NCBI GenBank assembly: GCA_001603905.1
Contig: LVAE01000082.1
Location: forward strand, 1 to 41,103
Source: Fibrobacterales bacterium Fibro_02
GTDB taxonomy: Bacteria > Fibrobacterota > Fibrobacteria > Fibrobacterales > Fibrobacteraceae
Direction: 5' to 3'
DNA: 41,103 nucleotides
Shown here: in pieces, positions 33,330 to 39,938 of the stretch
Layout: each line of letters starts with the position of its first letter
Numbering within the stretch: the stretch's first letter is position 1
Program-made: the position numbers and the translations under genes
Notes under the pieces: model-generated
What the model saw: the letters and a program-made list of their open reading frames with translations, nothing else
What the model was told of the DNA's origin: nothing
Database searches by the model: none

Positions 33330-33413
33330 TTAGCTTTTGGCGATGTCGTTGATGTTTTTGACGATGGTGGTGACGGCGGCGATTCCGCCGAGGATGGGGA
33401 GTAATGGGATCAT
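33330..33413 (-). CDS. 27-residue hydrophobic peptide, first ORF of operon 2
   Basis: It begins MIPLLPILGGIAAVTTIVKN and ends in NDIAKS. AAAGGAG precedes the ATG. It is paralogous to the first ORF of operon 6 (MIPILPILGGIASVTTIIKN) and, more distantly, to the first ORFs of operons 3-5 (MFFPILPIATG). Confidence 0.7.
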   Translation of the reverse strand: MIPLLPILGGIAAVTTIVKNINDIAKS

Positions 33414-33446
33414 AGTGATTCTCCTTTGTTGAGTTTTTTGTTGTTT

Positions 33447-33494
33447 TGTCCGGGAGTTTCCCGGACATACAGCAATATGCAAAACCCGTGCCAA
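33447..33494 (-). promoter_or_regulatory. Sigma-54 promoter 2 and 5' hairpin
   Basis: TTGGCACGGGTTTTGC at 33494-33479 on minus; predicted start about 33467, the first base of the 9-bp hairpin 33467-33447. Spacing is identical to promoter 1. Confidence 0.85.
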
Positions 33495-33562
33495 AAGGGA
33501 AAATGCGATTTTCAAGCAAAAATCGCAGGGTGGAAAAACTGGACTGAAAATGTTGATTAATG

Positions 33563-33600
33563 TGTATACGAAAATGTATACAGAAATACATTTTTATATG
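33563..33600. promoter_or_regulatory. Enhancer-like site 2 (UAS)
   Basis: Identical over 38 bp to site 1 and 96-133 bp upstream of the predicted start of promoter 2. Confidence 0.7.
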
Positions 33601-33610
33601 CTATATAAAA

Positions 33611-33637
33611 CACAAAAGGCCCCGCTGAAGCGGAGCC
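33611..33637 (-). terminator. Terminator downstream of CRISPR array 2
   Basis: GGCTCCGC-ttca-GCGGGGCC on minus, then TTTTGTGTTTT. Confidence 0.7.
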
Positions 33638-33674
33638 TAAAATTTGTCAGCAAAAACGCAAATGGGGCTCATGA

Positions 33675-34055
33675 TTTATCGTGGAGTGCTTTCGGAGTTC
33701 GAAATTCAGCAGAAAATCGACCGTGAAATCCTGTCTTAATCCACTGTATATCGTGGAATGCTTTCGGAGTTCTGTGGAGCTCAACCCCTTTGAAATTTGC
33801 TCTGTCTTAATCCACTGTGTATCGTGGAATGCTTTCGGAGGACTTCGTTGTTACTGCATGTCAACGGTCTTTCAAGTCTTAATCCACTGTATATCGTGGA
33901 ATGCTTTCGGAGTACAAAAATTAGTCTTTCCGAAACTTTATCTAGTGTCTTAATCCACTGTATATCGTGGAATGCTTTCGGAGAGCTGGCGAAGATGAGT
34001 ACGGAATGTATTTGTCTGGTCTTAATCCACTGTATATCGTGGAATGCTTTCGGAG
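33675..34055 (-). CRISPR. CRISPR array 2: 5 full repeats plus a truncated terminal repeat, 5 spacers
   Basis: A truncated leader-distal repeat covers about 33675-33697 (TTTATCGTGGAGTGC...). Full 37-bp repeats start at 33733, 33804, 33876, 33947 and 34019; spacers are 34-35 bp. Same repeat family and orientation as array 1. Confidence 0.95.
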
Positions 34056-34300
34056 GGTGGCATCGCCGGGGCCTTACAAATCAAGGGTTCCAGAGGGCGT
34101 TTTTCTGCCAGACTTTTTGAGCACTACCTTCGAATCGACTTTTTTCGAAGGATTTTTCTCTAAATCGTTGATATTCAACGAAGTAGCCTGATTGCATTTT
34201 TGCCGGTGCTTAGAATATACTGCTCAAACTCGCTGGTCTGGGCCTCAATATCCTAAATATACATCATTTTCCGCGAAAAAACGCATGACCCCGTCCGAAA
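34056..34300 (-). promoter_or_regulatory. CRISPR leader 2
   Basis: Near-identical to leader 1, including the TCGTTGA-tat-TCAACGA palindrome with slightly shorter arms here. Confidence 0.8.
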
Positions 34301-34304
34301 CAAC

Positions 34305-34339
34305 GAAAAAATCCCCGATGCGCGTTGCACCGGGGATTT
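34305..34339 (-). terminator. Terminator of peptide operon 3
   Basis: AATCCCCG/CGGGGATT stem followed on minus by TTTTTTCG. Confidence 0.8.
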
Positions 34340-34371
34340 GTGTTCAGGAGGTAAATATGAAAGCTGTGGGT

Positions 34372-34413
34372 TTAGCAGTATTTGGCGAGGATTTCGAGTT
34401 CGGTTTCGCACAT
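34372..34413 (-). CDS. 13-residue peptide, last ORF of operon 3
   Basis: MCETELEILAKYC; AAAAGGA precedes the ATG. Same as in operon 5 and one residue different from operon 2. Confidence 0.5.
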   Translation of the reverse strand: MCETELEILAKYC

Positions 34414-34445
34414 AGCGAGGTTCCTTTTGGTTAGCGTGTGGTGGG

Positions 34446-34523
34446 TTATTTGTTGCTGTTGATGTATTCGACGATGTTGTAGATGGTGGTGACGCCGCTG
34501 ATGATGAGTGGTAGTGGGAGCAT
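34446..34523 (-). CDS. 25-residue hydrophobic peptide, second ORF of operon 3
   Basis: It begins MLPLPLIISGVTTIYNIVEY and ends NSNK; AAAGGAGG precedes the ATG. Paralogue of the peptides at 33109-33186 and 37253-37330. Confidence 0.68.
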   Translation of the reverse strand: MLPLPLIISGVTTIYNIVEYINSNK

Positions 34524-34545
34524 AGTGGCCTCCTTTGGTTAAGGG

Positions 34546-34620
34546 TTAGATGTCGCGGATTTTTTGGATGATGGAGTAGCCGATGATGCCGGTTGCGATG
34601 GGGAGTATTGGGAAGAACAT
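34546..34620 (-). CDS. 24-residue hydrophobic peptide, first ORF of operon 3
   Basis: It begins MFFPILPIATGIIGYSIIQK and ends in RDI; AAAGGAG precedes the ATG. Identical to the first ORF of operon 4; operon 5 differs only by RNI. Hydrophobic helix with a charged end. Confidence 0.7.
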   Translation of the reverse strand: MFFPILPIATGIIGYSIIQKIRDI

Positions 34621-34649
34621 GGTAAGTCTCCTTTGTTGAGGTTTTGTTT

Positions 34650-34697
34650 TGCCCGGGAGTTTCCCGGACATATGGCTATATGCAAAACCCGTGCCAA
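34650..34697 (-). promoter_or_regulatory. Sigma-54 promoter 3 and 5' hairpin
   Basis: TTGGCACGGGTTTTGC at 34697-34682 on minus; predicted start about 34670 at the hairpin (34670-34650), which has one mismatched pair in this copy. Confidence 0.85.
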
Positions 34698-34764
34698 AAG
34701 GAAAATGCGATTTTTAGGCAAAAATCGCAGGGTGGAAAAACTGGACTGAAAATGTTGATGAATG

Positions 34765-34802
34765 CGTATACAAAAATGTATACGGAAATACATTTTTATA
34801 TG
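34765..34802. promoter_or_regulatory. Enhancer-like site 3 (UAS)
   Basis: CGTATACAAAAATGTATACG then GAAATACATTTTTATATG; 95-132 bp upstream of the predicted start of promoter 3. Confidence 0.7.
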
Positions 34803-34813
34803 CAATGCAAAAC

Positions 34814-34838
34814 AAAAAAGGCCCCGCCCAGCGGAGCC
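34814..34838 (-). terminator. Terminator of the AAA ATPase gene
   Basis: GGCTCCGC/GCGGGGCC on minus followed by TTTTTTG. It is the same element that follows the arrays; here it follows the ATPase gene instead. Confidence 0.7.
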
Positions 34839-34846
34839 CCCATTTT

Positions 34847-35911
34847 TTAGTTCCCTAAAATCCATTCACCAAAGAATGGGTCTTCGAGCTCATAACCGGT
34901 GGTCTTGATGACATACCCCTGTTTCAGCAGACGTTTGATGGCGCTGAACAAAGTGCTGGGGGCCATCGATTTATCGGTCATGGGGTTGCGCCTATTGGCT
35001 AGCGCGAGCATCACCTTGCGGTCGGTGCGGTTCATGTTCGCCCAGAGTCGCTCGTAATCCAGGGAATGCTCTTCCACCTGCCTCTTTATGGCGTGGGCCA
35101 CGGGGTTGTCTTTGACCTTGCTGTACTCGATTGCGTTATAGACTGCGGCCGAAAGCTGTTGCGTGTAATAAGGGTGCACATCTGTGAACTTCAAAATTTC
35201 TTCTGTGACGGCAGCCTTTCGCGAGGCTGGCATATTGGGCAGGCGGCTTTCTATATAGGAATAGAAATCCTCGTATGGAATTTTCTTCAGGTTCATGCGT
35301 TCGCCAAAATGAAAAAATGGGGACTTTTTCTTTTCGAATATTTCCTCCATCATGGTCTCCTGGCTGCCCATAAACACGTAATTCAACCCCTTCTGCCGTT
35401 GTATGATGGCCCGCAGCTGCTTTGCCAGGGTTTTGTCTATGGAATTCACTTCCTGGAATTCATCGAACACCACGATAAGTCGGTTCTTTGCAGAAGACAC
35501 CTTTTCCAATAAGTCCAGGGAATCTTCCAACATGGCGGACGGTTTTCCTACTGAGGGGACGAAGCTCACATCCATACCTTCGGTCACCGGATTGAAGGAG
35601 AGCGTGGGCACGACGCGGAAAAGCTTCATAAGGTGCTTGATCTTTTCGAATTTGTGTATCCGGAACACCTGGCGCAAAATTTGGGAAGCCAAATCTTCCA
35701 CATTCAGGACTTTCATGAAGTCAATAGTTATGGACGGACGGCCAATCTGCCGAAGCGCCCTTGCTACCAGGCTGCTCTTGCCGAATCTGCGCGGGGATAT
35801 TAGCACGAGGTGGTTCTCGCTGTTCAGTAATTGCTTGATCTGCGCAAGTTCGTTCACGCGATCCGTGAAATACTCGTCATCTACGATGGTTCCGAATTTG
35901 AATGGGTTCAT
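34847..35911 (-). CDS. AAA ATPase (archaeal-ATPase/PF01637-like) in place of an array
   Basis: 354 residues. Walker A is SPRRFGKSS (39-47), Walker B VVFDEFQEV near 165-173, then YVFMGSQETMMEEIF and a winged-helix-like C-terminal region (MLALANRRNPMTDKSMAPST ... LLKQGYVIKTTGYELEDPFFGEWILG). The beginning, MNPFKFGTIVDDEYFTDR, is typical of the stand-alone STAND-like ATP-binding proteins found as accessory genes in many bacteria. The function is unknown; related genes are often in defence or mobile regions. It sits where modules 1, 2, 4, 5 and 6 have an array. It has its own sigma-70-type promoter and a palindromic operator, so it is not part of the sigma-54 operons. Confidence 0.8.
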   Translation of the reverse strand: MNPFKFGTIVDDEYFTDRVNELAQIKQLLNSENHLVLISPRRFGKSSLVARALRQIGRPSITIDFMKVLNVEDLASQILRQVFRIHKFEKIKHLMKLFRVVPTLSFNPVTEGMDVSFVPSVGKPSAMLEDSLDLLEKVSSAKNRLIVVFDEFQEVNSIDKTLAKQLRAIIQRQKGLNYVFMGSQETMMEEIFEKKKSPFFHFGERMNLKKIPYEDFYSYIESRLPNMPASRKAAVTEEILKFTDVHPYYTQQLSAAVYNAIEYSKVKDNPVAHAIKRQVEEHSLDYERLWANMNRTDRKVMLALANRRNPMTDKSMAPSTLFSAIKRLLKQGYVIKTTGYELEDPFFGEWILGN

Positions 35912-35935
35912 GATGCTCCCTATGCGAAAAAAATC

Positions 35936-35955
35936 AATGCGAAAAATTTCGCATT
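35936..35955. promoter_or_regulatory. Palindromic operator before the AAA ATPase gene
   Basis: AATGCGAAA-aa-TTTCGCATT is a perfect 9-bp inverted repeat just downstream of the -10 box, with an extra ATGCGAAA half-site nearer the gene. A repressor, possibly the ATPase with its winged helix, could bind here. Confidence 0.55.
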
Positions 35956-35962
35956 CTCAATC

Positions 35963-35991
35963 AATATAGTATAATTGCCCTTTTTTTGCAA
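35963..35991 (-). promoter_or_regulatory. Sigma-70-type promoter of the AAA ATPase gene
   Basis: On minus, TTGCAA (35991-35986), exactly 17 bases, then TATATT (35968-35963). The operator at 35936-35955 covers the predicted start region. Confidence 0.6.
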
Positions 35992-36040
35992 TATGGATTC
36001 GCGAATAAGTAAAAAGTCGCGCCGTCCCACCTGAAGCAAC

Positions 36041-36073
36041 GAAAAATCCCCGATGCGCGTGGCACCGGGGATT
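36041..36073 (-). terminator. Terminator of peptide operon 4
   Basis: AATCCCCG/CGGGGATT stem, TTTTTCG on the minus strand. Confidence 0.8.
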
Positions 36074-36120
36074 TGCGTTCAGGAGGTAAATATGAAGGCT
36101 GTGGGTTGGCGGGATGGCGT

Positions 36121-36165
36121 TTAGTCGATGATGGCGGTGTCGGAGTATTCGGGGATGATGGACAT
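36121..36165 (-). CDS. 14-residue peptide, last ORF of operon 4
   Basis: MSIIPEYSDTAIID; AAAGGAGG precedes the ATG. Related to MSFIPEYNDTVFSEI at the end of operon 6. Acidic and short, in the same position as the MCETELEILAKYC peptides. Confidence 0.55.
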   Translation of the reverse strand: MSIIPEYSDTAIID

Positions 36166-36188
36166 GGCGGGCCTCCTTTGGTTAAGGG

Positions 36189-36263
36189 TTAGATGTCGCG
36201 GATTTTTTGGATGATGGAGTAGCCGATGATGCCGGTGGCGATGGGGAGTATTGGGAAGAACAT
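36189..36263 (-). CDS. 24-residue hydrophobic peptide, first ORF of operon 4
   Basis: Begins MFFPILPIATGIIGYSIIQK; the translation is identical to 34546-34620. AAAGGAG precedes the ATG. Confidence 0.7.
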   Translation of the reverse strand: MFFPILPIATGIIGYSIIQKIRDI

Positions 36264-36292
36264 GGTGAGTCTCCTTTGTTGAGGTTTTGTTT

Positions 36293-36340
36293 TGTCCGGG
36301 AGTTTCCCGGACATACAGCTATGTGCAAAACTCGTGCCAA
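36293..36340 (-). promoter_or_regulatory. Sigma-54 promoter 4 and 5' hairpin
   Basis: TTGGCACGAGTTTTGC at 36340-36325 on minus (one base differs in the spacer); predicted start about 36313 at the 9-bp hairpin 36313-36293. Confidence 0.85.
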
Positions 36341-36407
36341 AAGGAAAATGCTGTTTTTTAAGCAAAAATCGCAGGGCTGAAAAACAGAACTGAATCCGTT
36401 GATAAAC

Positions 36408-36446
36408 GCATATACAAAAATGTATACGGAAATGCATTTTTATATA
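36408..36446. promoter_or_regulatory. Enhancer-like site 4 (UAS)
   Basis: GCATATACAAAAATGTATAC followed by GGAAATGCATTTTTATATA. The first half-site is changed relative to the others. About 95-133 bp upstream of the predicted start. Confidence 0.65.
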
Positions 36447-36460
36447 TCGCACAAAACACA

Positions 36461-36483
36461 AAAGGCCCCGCCGAAGCGGAGCC
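36461..36483 (-). terminator. Terminator downstream of CRISPR array 3
   Basis: GGCTCCGC/GCGGGGCC hairpin on minus followed by TTTTGTGTTTTG. Confidence 0.7.
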
Positions 36484-36522
36484 AAAAAATCTTCAGCAAA
36501 AACGCAAATGGGCTGTTGTGTG

Positions 36523-36554
36523 GATTGCCTCGCTCACTTTGCTCGCTCGCAATG
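36523..36554. repeat. Short dispersed inverted repeat (ATTGC...GCAATGAC)
   Basis: ATTGCCTCGCTCAC to GCTCGCTCGCAAT; near copy at 40275-40307. Confidence 0.5.
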
Positions 36555-36564
36555 ACGTTCTTTA

Positions 36565-36648
36565 GTCTTACTGCCCCGCAAGGCGAATGCAGCGACCGTG
36601 CTTGCACGGGCATTGCTGAGCCGAAGGGCAGCTACACCGCAGGTGTAG
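36565..36648. repeat. 84-bp structured element, copy 2
   Basis: CTGCCC/GGGCAG outer stem, CCGTGC-tt-GCACGG inner stem, CTACACC-gca-GGTGTAG second hairpin. It is followed by a CRISPR-repeat remnant (ATCCACTGTATATCGTGG). Confidence 0.7.
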
Positions 36649-36673
36649 GATCCACTGTATATCGTGGTGAATA

Positions 36674-36757
36674 GTCTTACTGCTCCTTAAGGCGAGTGTT
36701 GCGGACAAGCTTGCTTGTCCATTACCGAGCCGCCGAGCAGCTACACCGCAGGTGTAG
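36674..36757. repeat. 84-bp structured element, copy 3 (variant)
   Basis: The stems changed on both sides: CTGCTC/GAGCAG and GGACAAG-cttg-CTTGTCC, with the same CTACACC-gca-GGTGTAG hairpin. It is followed by the terminal repeat of array 3. Almost identical to copy 5. Confidence 0.7.
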
Positions 36758-36862
36758 AATCCACTGTATGTCGTGGAGTGCTTTCGGAGGATCGCAGCAT
36801 TCATCGACTCTGCAAAGAAGGCTTTGTCTTAATCCACTGTATGTCGTGGAGTGCTTTCGGAG
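36758..36862 (-). CRISPR. CRISPR array 3: 2 repeats, 1 spacer (plus an upstream repeat remnant)
   Basis: Interrupted terminal repeat 36758-36789, one 36-bp spacer 36790-36825, full repeat 36826-36862. A repeat remnant is at 36649-36668 between two structured elements. It appears eroded or deleted compared with the other arrays. Confidence 0.9.
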
Positions 36863-37104
36863 GGTGGCATCGCCGAGGCCTTATAAATCAAGGGTTCCAG
36901 AGGGCGTTTTTCTGCCAGACTTTTTGAGCACTACCTCCAAATCGACTTTTTTCGGAGGATTTTTGTATAACTCGTTGATGTTCAACGAGGTTGCCTGATT
37001 GCGTTTTTGCCGGTGCTTAGAATATACTGCTCAAACTCGCGGGTCTGGGCCCCAATACCCTAAATATACATCATTTTCCGCGAAAAATCGCATGACCCCA
37101 CCCG
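36863..37104 (-). promoter_or_regulatory. CRISPR leader 3
   Basis: Near-identical to leader 1; palindrome CTCGTTGA-tgt-TCAACGAG with one loop base changed. Confidence 0.8.
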
Positions 37105-37110
37105 AAACAA

Positions 37111-37146
37111 CGAAAAAATCCCCGATGCGCGTGGCACCGGGGATTT
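37111..37146 (-). terminator. Terminator of peptide operon 5
   Basis: AATCCCCG/CGGGGATT stem with TTTTTTCG on minus. Confidence 0.8.
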
Positions 37147-37178
37147 GCGTTCAGGAGATAAATATGAAAGCTGTGGGT

Positions 37179-37220
37179 TTAGCAGTATTTGGCGAGGATT
37201 TCGAGTTCGGTTTCGCACAT
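37179..37220 (-). CDS. 13-residue peptide, last ORF of operon 5
   Basis: MCETELEILAKYC, AAAAGGA upstream; identical to 34372-34413. Confidence 0.5.
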   Translation of the reverse strand: MCETELEILAKYC

Positions 37221-37252
37221 AGCGAGGTTCCTTTTGGTTAGGGTGTGGTGGG

Positions 37253-37330
37253 TTATTTGTTGCTGTTGATGTATTCGACGATGTTGTAGATGGTAGTGAC
37301 GCCGCTGATGATGAGTGGTAGTGGGATCAT
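37253..37330 (-). CDS. 25-residue hydrophobic peptide, second ORF of operon 5
   Basis: It begins MIPLPLIISGVTTIYNIVEY and ends NSNK; AAAGGAG precedes the ATG. Paralogue of 33109-33186 and 34446-34523. Confidence 0.68.
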   Translation of the reverse strand: MIPLPLIISGVTTIYNIVEYINSNK

Positions 37331-37353
37331 GGTGATACTCCTTTGGTTAAGGG

Positions 37354-37428
37354 TTAGATGTTGCGGATTTTTTGGATGATGGAGTAACCGATGATGCCGG
37401 TGGCGATGGGGAGTATTGGGAAGAACAT
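37354..37428 (-). CDS. 24-residue hydrophobic peptide, first ORF of operon 5
   Basis: It begins MFFPILPIATGIIGYSIIQK and ends RNI; AAAGGAG precedes the ATG. One residue different from the operon 3 and 4 copies. Confidence 0.7.
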   Translation of the reverse strand: MFFPILPIATGIIGYSIIQKIRNI

Positions 37429-37461
37429 GGTAAGTCTCCTTTGTTGAGGTTTTTGTTGCTT

Positions 37462-37509
37462 TGTCCGGGAGTTTCCCGGACATACAGCTATGTGCAAAAC
37501 CCGTGCCAA
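37462..37509 (-). promoter_or_regulatory. Sigma-54 promoter 5 and 5' hairpin
   Basis: TTGGCACGGGTTTTGC at 37509-37494 on minus; predicted start about 37482 at the 9-bp hairpin 37482-37462. Confidence 0.85.
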
Positions 37510-37575
37510 AAGGAAAAATGCGGTTTTAAAGCAAAAATCGCAGGGTGGAGAATTAGGGCTATATGCGTTGATGGA

Positions 37576-37614
37576 TGCATATACAAAATCGTATCCAGAA
37601 ATACATTTTCGTAT
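37576..37614. promoter_or_regulatory. Enhancer-like site 5 (UAS), degenerate
   Basis: GCATATACAAAATCGTATCC then AGAAATACATTTTCGTATG. Two half-sites are weakened, so this operon may respond less. Confidence 0.55.
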
Positions 37615-37628
37615 GTAGCACAAAACAC

Positions 37629-37652
37629 AAAAGGCCCCGCCTCGGCGGGGCC
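37629..37652 (-). terminator. Terminator downstream of CRISPR array 4
   Basis: GGCCCCGCC-ga-GGCGGGGCC on minus. The stem is perfect where the other copies have a T-G pair, and is followed by TTTTGTGTTTTG. Confidence 0.75.
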
Positions 37653-37689
37653 AAAAAATCTTCAGCAAAAACGCAAAAGGGGTTCGTGG

Positions 37690-37998
37690 TTTATCGTGGA
37701 ATGCTTTCGGAGTTCAACTTGATCCATGTTAAATTTTTGTCATAACGGTCTTAATCCACTGTGTATCGTGGAGTGCTTTCGGAGTGCGTAGTGAAGGTAA
37801 ATATAATATGATTATGAAGTCTTAATCCACTGTATATCGTGGAGTACTTTCGGAGTTACTATGGACTTTAACGAATACACGCCTAAGGGCTGTCTTAATC
37901 CACTGTGTATCGTGGAATGCTTTCGGAGATGAGATACTTCAATATTATGATGGATCCTGCTGTCTTAATCCACTGTATGTCGTGGAGTGCTTTCGGAG
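37690..37998 (-). CRISPR. CRISPR array 4 (next to cas2): 4 full repeats plus a truncated terminal repeat, 4 spacers
   Basis: Truncated repeat 37690-37712; full repeats start at 37748, 37819 (one base changed, GTACTTT), 37892 and 37962; spacers are 33-36 bp. On the minus strand the order is cas1, cas2, leader, array, the standard arrangement. Confidence 0.95.
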
Positions 37999-38218
37999 GG
38001 TGGCATCGCCGAGGAGGGTTCCAGAGGGCGTTTTTCTGCCAGACTTTTTGAGCACTACCTCCAAATCGACTTTTTTCGGAGGATTTTTGTATAACTCGTT
38101 GATATTCAACGAAGTAGCCTGATTGCGTTTTTGCCGGTGTTTAGAATATACTGCTCAAACTCGCGGGTCTGGGCCTCAATACCCTAAATATACATCATTT
38201 TCCACGAAAAATCATCAA
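37999..38218 (-). promoter_or_regulatory. CRISPR leader 4, downstream of cas1-cas2
   Basis: Same leader family, but about 15 bp are missing close to the first repeat (GCCGAGG joined to AGGGTTCC where other copies have CCTTATAAATC between). The palindrome TCGTTGA-tat-TCAACGA is kept. Confidence 0.8.
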
Positions 38219-38231
38219 AAAACGGCTTGAT

Positions 38232-38507
38232 TTATATAATTGCGTAAGAAAGCTGCCGGACCGGCTTGCCCGTGCCGATGATCACGATGTTCTGGTCGTT
38301 GTCACTGTCGAGAGGATACAAACGAACCGTGTCATGATCAGGGTTGATTATCCCGAGAAGGCGCTCTGAAAAATCCTCCACGTTCGAAGAATCCATAAAG
38401 ATTTCGAAGACTGATCTTTGCACGCGGAATCCCCATTCCGCGCAGGCTTTGGCAACGGCTTTCCGTTTCTTGCTGTTAGAAATGTCGAATGCCACCACGT
38501 ATTTCAT
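38232..38507 (-). CDS. cas2: CRISPR-associated endoribonuclease/adaptation protein Cas2
   Basis: 91 residues, usual Cas2 length. The ferredoxin-like start MKYVVAFDISNSKKRKAVAK has the conserved Asp8 after the first strand; GFRVQRSVFEIFMDSSNVED is the second strand and helix, then DTVRLYPLDSDNDQNIVIIG. It forms the Cas1-Cas2 integration complex. It overlaps the cas1 end by 4 bp. Confidence 0.93.
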   Translation of the reverse strand: MKYVVAFDISNSKKRKAVAKACAEWGFRVQRSVFEIFMDSSNVEDFSERLLGIINPDHDTVRLYPLDSDNDQNIVIIGTGKPVRQLSYAII

Positions 38508-39523
38508 GCAGCCTCCTGAGTCGTGATGCCCACTGTATTTTGTTCTTTCTTGAGTAGGCGGCGGCGCAAAGCTTCTACGCGCAAACGCATTAGGCTATTC
38601 CAGGATGTGCCTTCGTTGTCTGGCACCACGCGGTTCGGCGAATCGCAGAATTCCTCGTAGTTGCGGATGAACACGGCCATTCCGTCGCGGGTCAGTTGTA
38701 GTGGGCTGTCGTCTGAATCGCCTTTGCGCACAAAGTCTGTTGTGCCAATGAATTTTCTATTGAGTATTTTAAGGACGAGTCTATCGACAAGCGGGTGGCG
38801 GAACTCTTCGAGTATGTCGCAGGCGAGAGATGCCCTGCCGTATTCGGGTTCATGCAGGAACCCGATGGCGGGGTCGAATCCATAGGTCTCGAGCAAGGCT
38901 TCGATGCGCTTTGCGGTAAATGCGTAACCGAGTGAAAGCAGGGCGTTTACTGGATCGGTACATGGGTGGAACTTTCGTCCGGGGAAATTGATGCCATTCA
39001 TGAGGCATTGCGCGAAGCTTGAAAAGTAGGTTCTTGCGGCGTTGCCTTCGATTCCGCGAAGTACGTTCTTGTCTGGGCCGGAGCAGTCCATTGCAGACTG
39101 GAGCGACTTTTGTATTGCGGGGCGTGCGTCAAAGCGGAAGGGGTTGTGCGGATTCTTGTCGCAGGCGTTCAGCAGCGCGATTCCGCTTTCTATTTTCGAT
39201 ACGACGAAGTCCCTTGCAATTTCGAAGGACTCGTGGCGATCACGGAAAGCGTCGTATTGGGCGAGTCTTAGATAAACGTTCTTGGCGGATTGCGAGGTGT
39301 ATTTGCCTTTGAATCGTCCGCCGCGGTCAAGGAAGGCTACGCTTGCTCCGGCGTCGTTGAGCGATGCCATTGCGTCGCTGCTGATGGATGCTGCGCCCAT
39401 GATGTTTACCGAGGATATTTCTGAAATCAGGTAGTCTCCGACGAGTTTGTCTGCTTTTGTGAGGTGGAGGTGGTTGCCTTGTTTGCGGATGCTTGTTCCT
39501 TGTTCTGTGATGTATAGGTTCAT
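38504..39523 (-). CDS. cas1: CRISPR-associated endonuclease/integrase Cas1
   Basis: 339 residues. N-terminal beta domain (MNLYITEQGTSIRKQGNHLH ... SISSDAMASLNDAGASVAF) and C-terminal helical catalytic domain. The likely metal ligands are Glu159 (LRGIEGNAARTYF), His224 (GFLHEPEYGRASLACD) and Glu239 (ILEEFRHPLVDRL). It catalyses spacer integration with Cas2. It has a weak AAGGGA ribosome site. It is the only adaptation module in the window, so it presumably serves all five arrays. No reverse transcriptase is fused. Confidence 0.94.
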   Translation of the reverse strand: MNLYITEQGTSIRKQGNHLHLTKADKLVGDYLISEISSVNIMGAASISSDAMASLNDAGASVAFLDRGGRFKGKYTSQSAKNVYLRLAQYDAFRDRHESFEIARDFVVSKIESGIALLNACDKNPHNPFRFDARPAIQKSLQSAMDCSGPDKNVLRGIEGNAARTYFSSFAQCLMNGINFPGRKFHPCTDPVNALLSLGYAFTAKRIEALLETYGFDPAIGFLHEPEYGRASLACDILEEFRHPLVDRLVLKILNRKFIGTTDFVRKGDSDDSPLQLTRDGMAVFIRNYEEFCDSPNRVVPDNEGTSWNSLMRLRVEALRRRLLKKEQNTVGITTQEAA

Positions 39524-39544
39524 AGTTGAAAGTCCCTTATGGTA

Positions 39545-39586
39545 AAGAAAATCTTTTGCGGGCGGGGCTACCGCGAAAGATTTTCT
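39545..39586 (-). terminator. Terminator of peptide operon 6
   Basis: GAAAATCTTT-x-GCGG pairs with CCGC-x-AAAGATTTTC, a long stem; on minus it is followed by TTTACC. It is different from the hairpin ending operons 1-5 and lies just upstream of cas1. Confidence 0.7.
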
Positions 39587-39610
39587 GTATGGTTGATGGA
39601 GGTTGGGCGA

Positions 39611-39658
39611 TTAGATTTCGCTGAAGACGGTGTCGTTGTATTCGGGGATGAAGGACAT
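39611..39658 (-). CDS. 15-residue peptide, last ORF of operon 6
   Basis: MSFIPEYNDTVFSEI; AAAGGAG precedes the ATG. Paralogue of the last ORF of operon 4. Confidence 0.55.
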   Translation of the reverse strand: MSFIPEYNDTVFSEI

Positions 39659-39685
39659 GGCGAGTCTCCTTTGCTGGGGGATGGG

Positions 39686-39745
39686 TTAGGATTTGTGGGC
39701 GATGGCGAGGAATCCGATGATTGCGGCGAGGAATGCGATGATCAT
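39686..39745 (-). CDS. 19-residue hydrophobic peptide, fourth ORF of operon 6
   Basis: MIIAFLAAIIGFLAIAHKS; AAAGGAG precedes the ATG. It is one of three consecutive ORFs sharing the IAFLA pattern, so they are probably tandem duplicates. Short membrane helix with a basic end. Confidence 0.68.
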   Translation of the reverse strand: MIIAFLAAIIGFLAIAHKS

Positions 39746-39777
39746 TTTTAGCTCCTTTGTTGAGGATTGATTTTGGG

Positions 39778-39843
39778 TTAGGATTTTTTGAGAGTGATGA
39801 TGAATGCGCCGACGAGTGCGAGGAATGCGATTACGTTTGGCAT
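39778..39843 (-). CDS. 21-residue hydrophobic peptide, third ORF of operon 6
   Basis: Begins MPNVIAFLALVGAFIITLKK; AAAGGAG precedes the ATG. IAFLA family. Confidence 0.68.
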   Translation of the reverse strand: MPNVIAFLALVGAFIITLKKS

Positions 39844-39857
39844 GGTTGTCTCCTTTG

Positions 39858-39923
39858 TTATGAGCGGTTGCTGAAGCAGAATGCGAGGAATCCGATTGTG
39901 TAGGCGAGGAAGGCGATTACCAT
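39858..39923 (-). CDS. 21-residue hydrophobic peptide, second ORF of operon 6
   Basis: Begins MVIAFLAYTIGFLAFCFSNR; AAAGGAGG precedes the ATG. IAFLA family with an IGFLA second half, like the fourth ORF. Confidence 0.68.
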   Translation of the reverse strand: MVIAFLAYTIGFLAFCFSNRS

Positions 39924-39938
39924 AGAGAGCCTCCTTTG

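Noticed and set aside
36649..36757. Insertion sequence with transposase at the array ends
   Set aside because: The inserted unit is only 84 bp with no coding capacity, so it is at most a non-autonomous element.
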